DNA of 12,047 bases, from NCBI GenBank assembly GCA_025450555.1, contig JANWHF010000160.1:1-12047 (forward strand), in the 5' to 3' direction. This stretch comes from Tepidisphaeraceae bacterium (lineage in GTDB: Bacteria; Planctomycetota; Phycisphaerae; Tepidisphaerales; Tepidisphaeraceae). The notes under the pieces are model-generated. The model was not told where the DNA came from. It searched no databases and saw only the letters and a list, made by a program, of their open reading frames with translations. Positions within the stretch are counted from its first letter, which is position 1; every line of letters begins with the position of its first letter. The position numbers and the translations under genes are program-made. This document shows, piece by piece, positions 1 to 5,628 of the stretch.

Positions 1-351
1 CCGGGTGGGCAGAACGTCAACAAGGTGAATACGAAGGCTGAGATCTGGGCTTCGGTCGGCAAGATCGTGGGGTTGAGTGAAGCCGCCGCTCAGCGGTTGC
101 GAGCGATCGCTGGCAAGCGACTGACCCTTCAGGATGAGATTCACATCGCTGCCGATCAATCGCGCTCGCAGGAGCGCAATCGCGAGGAGGCAATCAGCCG
201 GCTGGCGGTGATGGTTTCAGCCGCGCTGCACGAACCCAAGCCCCGGCGAAAGACCAAGCCCTCGCGGGCGGCCAAAAAACGCCGCGTCGAAAGCAAACGA
301 AAACGAGGTCAAATCAAAACGAGGCGACAGGGTCGTGCGGACGTGGATTAG
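1..351 (+). CDS. arfB: Peptidyl-tRNA hydrolase ArfB/YaeJ-type, 3' part (5' end outside window)
   Basis: Ribosome-rescue factor that enters ribosomes stalled without a stop codon and hydrolyses the peptidyl-tRNA ester. The frame is open from base 1 and begins PGGQNVNKVNTKAEI, the catalytic GGQ loop of the class I release-factor domain (GGQ at residues 2-4 of the 116 visible). The family's usual context is SGPGGQNVNKV, with GGQ about 26 residues in, so roughly 25 N-terminal residues are missing. The GTG at base 25 is internal to the motif and is not a start. After the compact domain the last ~40 residues are very rich in Lys/Arg (KPRRKTK, AAKKRR, KRKRGQIKTRR); in ArfB/ICT1 this tail lies in the empty mRNA channel. 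The tail and short length separate it from RF1/RF2 and RF-H. The stop is followed within 10 bases by a terminator hairpin. Family assignment is firm; the exact name is by motif. Confidence 0.9.
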   Translation, partial: PGGQNVNKVNTKAEIWASVGKIVGLSEAAAQRLRAIAGKRLTLQDEIHIAADQSRSQERNREEAISRLAVMVSAALHEPKPRRKTKPSRAAKKRRVESKRKRGQIKTRRQGRADVD

Positions 352-359
352 GCGCATTG

Positions 360-434
360 AAAGAGCCGCGCACGAAGTAAGCGGATTTACGCGCTGTCGG
401 GGCCAATCCGCTTACTTCGTGCCCGGCTCTTTTT
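360..434. terminator. Palindromic bidirectional terminator, family A copy 1
   Basis: 28-base arms at 360-387 and 405-432 pair with a single mismatch around a 17-base loop. The outer part reads AAAGAGCC...GGCTCTTT and a run of five T follows on the plus strand. It lies 8 bases after the arfB stop and 27 bases after the stop of the convergent acidic-protein gene, so it can end both transcripts. The same left arm recurs at 5485-5511. Confidence 0.85.
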
Positions 435-459
435 CTCAGCAGGATGACGTTCCTAACCT

Positions 460-864
460 TCAATCCTCGTCGCTGAATTCCTCTTCGTCGTCATCGTAGT
501 CGTCGTCATCGTCGTCGTCTGGATTGTCGTACTCGTCCTCTTCGTCTTCGTCATCGTCCTCGTCATCATCCTCTTCGTCTTCCTCATCCTCGTCGAATTC
601 TTCTTCGTCTTCGTCTACTTCCTCATCTTCGTCTTCGTCTTCTTCCTCATCTTCTTCATCTTCATCTTCGGCGTCGTCGCCCGCTTCCTCTTCCTTTTCT
701 TCATCCTCTTCCTCATCGCGAGCGCGACGTTTGGCGCCCACGAAAGTCGTGTCGTCTGAAAAAGGATCGAAAGGCAGATTCTGAAGGACATCGACTGGTC
801 CGCCCATGAGCTCCGCAACAGAGTCGGACAAAAGCAATTCATCGCCAATCATGACAGTCTTCAT
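460..864 (-). CDS. Hypothetical protein with extreme Asp/Glu-rich C-terminal tail
   Basis: 134 residues, not recognised as a named family. Residues 1-44 form an ordinary-looking N-terminal part (MKTVMIGDELLLSDSVAEL, then a Pro/Phe-containing stretch near 31-36). Residues 45-49 are a small basic patch, KRRAR. Residues 50-134 are almost entirely Asp and Glu, with a few Tyr, Phe, Val and Asn and no recognisable fold. No signal peptide or membrane segment is visible. The start at 864 is preceded by AGGGAAG at close spacing; an upstream in-frame ATG at 894 would add ten residues and lacks a better site. The gene stands alone between copA (218 bases upstream) and a terminator. The tail is encoded by purine-rich GAN/GAR codons, so the opposite strand reads as poly-Ser. 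A role binding basic proteins, metal ions or Ca2+ is conceivable but unsupported. Confidence 0.65.
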   Translation of the reverse strand: MKTVMIGDELLLSDSVAELMGGPVDVLQNLPFDPFSDDTTFVGAKRRARDEEEDEEKEEEAGDDAEDEDEEDEEEDEDEDEEVDEDEEEFDEDEEDEEDDDEDDDEDEEDEYDNPDDDDDDDYDDDEEEFSDED

Positions 865-929
865 AAAACTTCCCTGTAGGGGTTCACGGGACAAGATCAG
901 CAGCTATGCCGCGCTACATTCGCCGCGGC

Positions 930-965
930 GCGCGTATCAAAACCGGGAATTCATCCGCTTGTCAA
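930..965 (-). promoter_or_regulatory. Possible promoter for the acidic-protein gene (weak)
   Basis: A perfect TTGACA lies on the minus strand at 965-960, about 95 bases before the ATG at 864. The only -10-like hexamer nearby (GATACG) matches poorly and its 21-base spacing is long. This is the best promoter candidate in the 218-base gap; nothing else is evident there. Confidence 0.2.
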
Positions 966-1082
966 CGGCGATTTCCCGCCGGTCGGCTCGATGCGGGTGC
1001 ATTCAAGCGACATGGTCAAAAGTGGTCGGGGTTTTAACGATGGAGGCAGGCCCAGTCAAGGGAAAACTGCACGGGCAAAACA

Positions 1083-3413
1083 TTACCCCAGCTTCTTCCG
1101 CCGAAGCAGTAGCGCGTTTCCAATAACCGTTACATCCGACAGTGCCATCGCGGCGGCTGCAACAATTGGATTGACCAAGCCGACTGCAGCAAACGGGATC
1201 GCCAAGACATTATAAATGAAGGCCCAGAAGAGGTTCTGGCGAATGGTTCGCATGGTCGCGCGCGAGAGCAGAATGGAAGCGGCCACGCCCTTCAGGCTCC
1301 CGCCGACCAATACGATTCCGCCGGTTTCGCGTGCGACGTCCGATCCGCCGCCGATGGCGATCCCCAGGTCGGCCGCGGCCAGTGCTGGCGCATCGTTAAT
1401 GCCATCACCAACCATGGCGACGACCATTTTGCGGGAATTGGGCTCTGATGAGCCATTTTGAATCTCCCGAATGACAGCCGCCTTACCATCAGGCTTCACC
1501 TGCGCGCGGACGGCATCGATCCCGACCTCTTTGGCGACCTTCGCCGCGGCACCGGCATGGTCGCCGGTCAAGAGCATCGTCTTCAGACCCATCGCATGCA
1601 GTCTCGCAACGGCATCAGCAGAATCTTCCTTAAGCTGATCGGCGATAACGATCGTCCCCAGCGGCTGGAGCTTTCCGTCGCCGCTCCTACGGGCAACCGT
1701 GACCAACGTCGATCCCGAATCGGCCTGCGCGGGTGAAGAAATAGGTTGCCCATCACCAAATCGTGACAGCAAATCATTGTTCCCGATCAATACATTCGTC
1801 GCCCCGACCTTGGCGGCCACGCCCTCGCCGGCATAAGTGTTGAATTCTTCCAGCGGCGAAATCGCCACGCCCAATTCCCTGGCCCTATTAACAATGGCTT
1901 GAGCCAGCGGATGGCTGCTGTACTGCTCTGCGGACGCCGCCAGGTTCAGGATCTGCTGATCCGATGCGCCATCCAAGGCAATGATGTCAGAAACCACGGG
2001 CTTCCCGCGCGTCAGCGTGCCGGTCTTGTCCAGAACGACGGTGTTGACACGCTCTGCATTTTGGATGGCATCGATATCGCGAATCAAAATCCCATGGCGG
2101 GCTCCCAACCCTGTTCCCACCATCACGGCTGCAGGAACCGCTAACCCAAGCGCGCAGGGGCAAGCAATGATCAACACGCTGCACACGGCTTTGGCCATGG
2201 CGGCGGCGGTCTGCCCTGCCGACCAGTGATGTCCGTGAGCCCAGGCGAACCAGCCGATGGCCGTGATCAGCGCAATGCAGAGCACCGTCGGCACAAAGAT
2301 TGAGGCGACGCGGTCGGCCAGCTTTTGAGCCGGCGGCTTCGAAGTTTGCGCGTTTTCCACCAGCTTGACGATCTGCGCGAGGGCCGTGTCCTGGCCGACT
2401 TTCGTGACGCGCACAATCAGCCGGCCATCATGGTTGAAGGTCCCGCCGATCACTTCGTCTCCAGGCGCGCGCAATACGGGAAGCGGCTCGCCGCTGATCA
2501 TGGATTGATCCACGCTCGATCGACCCTCGATGACCACGCCATCGGCGGCGATGCGATCGCCGGGACGGACGAGGATGCGAACGCCGATTTCGAGACTCGT
2601 TGCGGGAACCTGTTCGAACGATTCTTGCTGATGATCAGTCGCGGCCGACGCAGATTTCAGTCGAAGCGCCGTCGCCGGCGCGAGATTCATCAATTCGCGA
2701 ATTGCCCGGCCAGCCGATTGTCGCGCCCGGGCCTCGAGCCAGTGCCCCAGGCTGATCAGCGCGAGCAGGCCCGATGCTTCCATGAAGTACAGCTCGTGCC
2801 CCATCGGCGGGCGCCAGGCGCCGGCAAGTCCGCCGACAAAAAAGGTGAGGCTATAGAAATAGGCCACGCTGGCCCCCATTGCGATGAGCGTGTCCATGTT
2901 GCTGGTTTTGTGTTTCAGCGCCGCCCATGCACTGGCGTAGAACTTGCCGCCGACATAGATCAGCGCGATCGTGCTCGAGACCAGCGCGGCCCAGCCGAGC
3001 CAATCAGCTTGAGCGAGCGCGTGTACATGCGAATGGGTCAACATTCGCAGCCAATGCAACAGCTCGACCGGCAGCCAAAGCGCAACGCCGATCGCGGCGC
3101 GCCATAACCATGAAGAGGCTTCCTTGGCCTGACGTCCGATGCGCTGTTTCTGGGAATCGGCTGAGAGTGGCGTCGTATCGGCCGGTGTTGCTGGATATCC
3201 GCCTTCGGCAATCGCGCCTGCCACTTGGCCGGGATTCGTCTTCGAAGGATCGAATTCAATGCTGGCCCGCCCCGTGGCAAGATTCACGCGGCAATCGCGC
3301 ACGCCGGCCACCGAGCGCGCCGACTTTTCGACATGGGCGACGCAACTGGCGCAGTTCATCCCCGATATGTCGATCGTGGCTGTGGCAATTGATCCATCCG
3401 AGGCATTCCGCAT
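1083..3413 (-). CDS. copA: Copper(I)-exporting P1B-type ATPase
   Basis: Inner-membrane pump that exports Cu(+) from the cytoplasm using ATP. The 776 residues carry one N-terminal HMA metal-binding domain (GMNCASC, Cys21 and Cys24), an actuator loop with SGEP, transmembrane CPC at 418-420, the phosphorylated Asp462 in DKTGT, the P1B-specific His501-Pro in the nucleotide domain, and GDGINDAP from 669. Eight hydrophobic segments fit the P1B layout, with NLFWAFIYN in helix 7. Helix 8 reads MALSD (756-760) where Cu(+) pumps normally have MxxSS. I chose the ATG at 3413: it lies 17 residues before the HMA motif, has no Shine-Dalgarno, and TATCAT ends six bases upstream, which fits a leaderless message. 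A TTG at 3458 would add 15 residues including a His-rich THHSYHCG. The gene stands alone with no copZ or CueR/CsoR gene in the window. Ag(+) is a possible second substrate. Confidence 0.95.
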   Translation of the reverse strand: MRNASDGSIATATIDISGMNCASCVAHVEKSARSVAGVRDCRVNLATGRASIEFDPSKTNPGQVAGAIAEGGYPATPADTTPLSADSQKQRIGRQAKEASSWLWRAAIGVALWLPVELLHWLRMLTHSHVHALAQADWLGWAALVSSTIALIYVGGKFYASAWAALKHKTSNMDTLIAMGASVAYFYSLTFFVGGLAGAWRPPMGHELYFMEASGLLALISLGHWLEARARQSAGRAIRELMNLAPATALRLKSASAATDHQQESFEQVPATSLEIGVRILVRPGDRIAADGVVIEGRSSVDQSMISGEPLPVLRAPGDEVIGGTFNHDGRLIVRVTKVGQDTALAQIVKLVENAQTSKPPAQKLADRVASIFVPTVLCIALITAIGWFAWAHGHHWSAGQTAAAMAKAVCSVLIIACPCALGLAVPAAVMVGTGLGARHGILIRDIDAIQNAERVNTVVLDKTGTLTRGKPVVSDIIALDGASDQQILNLAASAEQYSSHPLAQAIVNRARELGVAISPLEEFNTYAGEGVAAKVGATNVLIGNNDLLSRFGDGQPISSPAQADSGSTLVTVARRSGDGKLQPLGTIVIADQLKEDSADAVARLHAMGLKTMLLTGDHAGAAAKVAKEVGIDAVRAQVKPDGKAAVIREIQNGSSEPNSRKMVVAMVGDGINDAPALAAADLGIAIGGGSDVARETGGIVLVGGSLKGVAASILLSRATMRTIRQNLFWAFIYNVLAIPFAAVGLVNPIVAAAAMALSDVTVIGNALLLRRKKLG

Positions 3414-3419
3414 GCCACA

Positions 3420-3425
3420 ATGATA
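3420..3425 (-). promoter_or_regulatory. Likely -10 box of copA, leaderless start
   Basis: TATCAT (five of six matches to TATAAT) on the minus strand, separated by exactly six bases (TGTGGC) from the copA ATG at 3413. Normal -10 geometry would put transcription at the A of the ATG. No good -35 is seen at 16-18 bases. Confidence 0.45.
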
Positions 3426-3474
3426 TGAATGATGAGTTGACCTTTCTTCCGTGCTCAAACAGGACAGGCCAATG

Positions 3475-3512
3475 GAAAACGGCCCTGAGCGCTCATTGGG
3501 CGCTCAGGGCCG
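3475..3512 (-). terminator. Intrinsic terminator after the small basic ORF
   Basis: Perfect 13-base arms at 3480-3492 and 3500-3512 (core GGCCCTGAGCGC) with a 7-base loop. On the minus strand the hairpin is followed directly by TTTTCC. It lies 80 bases after the stop of the 54-codon ORF and upstream of copA, so it insulates copA from the transglutaminase/small-ORF unit. Confidence 0.8.
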
Positions 3513-3592
3513 CTTGCGTAGGAACGAATTGGCAATGCGACGGCGGCGGTTCAGCGGCCGCCTGCCGGGGCATGCGCTCAGCGCGATCTTTT

Positions 3593-3757
3593 TCAGACCC
3601 GGCGCTGACGTGGACGGGCGCTTTGCAGGCGCTGGCTGGCACCGCCCAGCATGGACAGCATGCTGCTAAAGCTCAACGGCGCACCCGCACGACGCCGGCG
3701 CGGAACAGGCGTCCGGCGAACCTTGGTGCGGCCACCCATCGCTTTTCTGCGAACCAT
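3593..3757 (-). CDS. Small, strongly basic 54-residue protein (hypothetical)
   Basis: Not recognised. The 54 residues begin MVRRKAMGGRTKVRRTPVPR. They contain 14 Arg and 2 Lys and no Asp or Glu, with a short hydrophobic middle (LSFSSMLSMLGGA, residues 28-40) and a basic C-terminus ending RPRQRRV. An AAGGAG lies seven bases before the ATG, the clearest Shine-Dalgarno pairing in this part of the window. The ORF lies 104 bases after the stop of the transglutaminase gene on the same strand and 80 bases before a strong terminator, so it would be the last cistron of that unit. The composition suggests nucleic-acid or ribosome binding, but a membrane-active peptide or a spurious ORF in GC-rich DNA cannot be excluded. 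No cysteines or zinc-ribbon pattern are present. Confidence 0.55.
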   Translation of the reverse strand: MVRRKAMGGRTKVRRTPVPRRRRAGAPLSFSSMLSMLGGASQRLQSARPRQRRV

Positions 3758-3764
3758 TCGATTA

Positions 3765-3770
3765 CTCCTT
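3765..3770 (-). promoter_or_regulatory. Shine-Dalgarno of the small basic ORF
   Basis: AAGGAG (minus strand, within GGAAAGGAGTAATCG) with seven bases to the ATG at 3757. It is the main reason to treat this short ORF as a gene. Confidence 0.6.
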
Positions 3771-3861
3771 TCCTACAAAACCCCATCGAACGAGGGACAG
3801 GGTAAAGCGGACGGGATCGCAGGCCAACTTTTGCCGAACTTTCGCGACAGTCCGATAAGTT

Positions 3862-5400
3862 TCAGGGGCCATTGTCCAGCCACTCGATTTGGATGTCGTA
3901 ATCCCAGTAGGGGAAATAGAGGTTCTTGCCGTCGATCTCGACTTCGCCGCGCTGGAAGTCGAGGGGCTCGCTGCGGAGCGACGCCTTGGCAGGCACCAGC
4001 GGCGATCCGTAATCTCGATTGACAATCATCCGGTATGAATCCTGATGACCGAAGTAGAATTCGCGGATCTTCAGATCGTCGCTCGGGCGCAATCCGTAGG
4101 AGGCATCAACCGGCAGCCAGCCCCATGGCTCGATGTAGATTTCGCACCAGTCATGCATGTCCCAGCCGACCCGCTTGGTTTCCCAACCGGTTTGCCAGCG
4201 GGCAGGAATGCCCGCGCAGCGGCAGAGCGTCATGAAGAGCATCGTCTGAACGCCACAATCCCCCCGCCGGCTGGTCATGGCTTTCTTCGACAGGCTCGGG
4301 ATGGTGCAATATTCGGCCTCGGCGTTGTAGGAGATGTTCTTCGCGACCCATAGAAAAATCCGGTGGGCGCGCTCCAGCGGATTTGCTTCATCGCCTTCGA
4401 TTTCCGCTACGGTCCTGCGGATTTCGGGCGTGAACTGGATATGCGGCAGCCGCTCGCCCAGATTCCCCTGCGAATAATCGGCCGGGAGAGGTCGGGCCTG
4501 ACTCTTGTCCAGCAGCGGATACCAGGCGCTGGCGGTGAACTCGTAAACAGCACTGAAGGTGATCGGCTTTGCCGGATCGTCCACCTGCTGCTCAAAGTAA
4601 ATCGTTCGCTGCGGCGCGCCGGTCAGCGGATATTCACCGCCAGCGACGGGTGCAATCGTCGTTGGCTGCGTCGTTGCGCTGATTAACTTCACGTTGGTCT
4701 GCTGGCGGTATTCCTGGGGAAAAGGGAGCCAGGCGCGCACGGTCGCGCCATGCTTCATTCCCGGCGCAGTGGATGGAACCGTCACTGAAAAATGAACCCG
4801 ATGCCGGATCGGTACGACCTGCCGACGGCCGGTGCGCTCGGCCTGGGCAATCACCCGCGCCAAGTGCTGCTCCAGCGTCCAGTCGGCCGGGGCATCGCTC
4901 GTTTTTCGCCTTCGAATGGCATCGCCGCAGAACCGGAACACATTGGATGGCTCGCGACCGAAATAGGCGACGTTACCGTCAATGATTCGATACTGCACCT
5001 GCCCCGCGCGCCGCCAGGCTTCCAATTCATCGAGGGTCGCATCGGGAATAGCCGTCTGAAGTTTGGTCAAAAGCTCGGCAGCGGACAGGCGGTAATCTCG
5101 CCGCGTGCGGGCGATGATTTCGATCGCCTCCTGGCGCGCGCGCTGATCGCCGCCAGGCGCTTTGAGGAGCCGCTCTGCATCCGAAAAGTGGCCTTGTTCC
5201 ATCATCGCTCGCGCTTCGACCACAACTGGATCATCGGAGGTGAAGGCCAGTGATGCGCCGCTTGGCTGCGGCGCGGCGACGGCGCCTGCGAGGGTGTCAG
5301 ATGCCATGATGAGATAGGTGATGAAAAGTGTGATGATAAGGAATGAAAGGACCCGCCCCACTCCCCCACGACCCGCGACTCGATTCAGGTGCGCGTGCAT
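3862..5400 (-). CDS. Secreted transglutaminase-like (cysteine protease fold) protein
   Basis: 512 residues. After a basic start, a hydrophobic segment at about 17-32 (VLSFLIITLFITYLIM) followed by small residues is a signal peptide or membrane anchor, so the protein should act outside the cytoplasm. Residues ~55-200 are helical and polar with no clear family. The next ~150 residues look like the beta-rich domain that often precedes bacterial transglutaminase-like cores. The core has the expected triad: Cys382 in RGDCG, His416 in MHDWCEIY and Asp432 in LPVDASYG. The substrate is unknown; such domains act as peptidases, amidases or cross-linkers. The frame stays open to an ATG at 5565, but that extension runs through palindrome A and would encode part of it, so it is rejected. 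The ATG at 5400 has no Shine-Dalgarno; a TGGTATACT box ends seven bases upstream. The small basic ORF follows on the same strand. Confidence 0.88.
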   Translation of the reverse strand: MHAHLNRVAGRGGVGRVLSFLIITLFITYLIMASDTLAGAVAAPQPSGASLAFTSDDPVVVEARAMMEQGHFSDAERLLKAPGGDQRARQEAIEIIARTRRDYRLSAAELLTKLQTAIPDATLDELEAWRRAGQVQYRIIDGNVAYFGREPSNVFRFCGDAIRRRKTSDAPADWTLEQHLARVIAQAERTGRRQVVPIRHRVHFSVTVPSTAPGMKHGATVRAWLPFPQEYRQQTNVKLISATTQPTTIAPVAGGEYPLTGAPQRTIYFEQQVDDPAKPITFSAVYEFTASAWYPLLDKSQARPLPADYSQGNLGERLPHIQFTPEIRRTVAEIEGDEANPLERAHRIFLWVAKNISYNAEAEYCTIPSLSKKAMTSRRGDCGVQTMLFMTLCRCAGIPARWQTGWETKRVGWDMHDWCEIYIEPWGWLPVDASYGLRPSDDLKIREFYFGHQDSYRMIVNRDYGSPLVPAKASLRSEPLDFQRGEVEIDGKNLYFPYWDYDIQIEWLDNGP

Positions 5401-5407
5401 GGGCGCA

Positions 5408-5416
5408 AGTATACCA
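5408..5416 (-). promoter_or_regulatory. Extended -10 promoter of the transglutaminase gene, probably leaderless
   Basis: The minus strand reads TGGTATACT, an extended -10 (TGN plus TATACT, five of six matches), ending seven bases before the ATG at 5400. The predicted first base is 5401 or 5400, leaving a leader of 0-1 base. No good -35 is present, as is common for extended -10 promoters. Confidence 0.5.
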
Positions 5417-5481
5417 ATGCGATTGGGAATGCGCACTGGAAGGCGTCCCAGGCATTCCTCCTGCGACGACGGGAGTGGAGC

Positions 5482-5558
5482 AAAAAAAGAGCCGCGCACG
5501 AAGTAAGCGGATTGGCGCACCATCGCGTGATTCCGCTTACTTCGTGCGCGGCTCTTTT
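5482..5558. terminator. Palindromic bidirectional terminator, family A copy 2
   Basis: Perfect 27-base arms at 5485-5511 and 5532-5558 around a 20-base spacer. On the minus strand the stem ends in a run of seven T, and on the plus strand in four T. It lies 70 bases after the ABC-F stop codon and before the transglutaminase promoter, so it should end the ABC-F transcript. The arm matches the left arm at 360-387 over 28 bases. Confidence 0.88.
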
Positions 5559-5628
5559 CGACCATGTACTGTCGGTGCGTGCCATTTATCCCACGAATTC
5601 TTCGACAACTTGAAGGATAATCGCGCTC

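Noticed and set aside
360..432. CRISPR repeat or attachment site as an explanation for the repeated arms
   Set aside because: Copies are more than 5 kb apart, are inverted repeats with unrelated loops, and show no regular spacers, integrase gene or target duplication.
524..784. Plus-strand open frame of nearly pure serine
   Set aside because: It is the antisense of the Asp/Glu tract; GAN codons read as TCN on the other strand. No start signal, and the minus-strand reading has a normal N-terminal part.
2325..3107. 260-codon plus-strand open frame opposite copA
   Set aside because: Antisense shadow with Arg-rich composition; copA motifs are intact throughout on the minus strand.
3762..4025. 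87-codon minus-strand frame crossing the end of the transglutaminase gene
   Set aside because: Mostly a shifted reading of the transglutaminase C-terminus; no ribosome-binding site or motif.
5401..5565. N-terminal extension of the transglutaminase protein to an ATG at 5565
   Set aside because: It would translate through palindrome A copy 2, which has terminator features, and would bury the signal peptide behind 55 residues.
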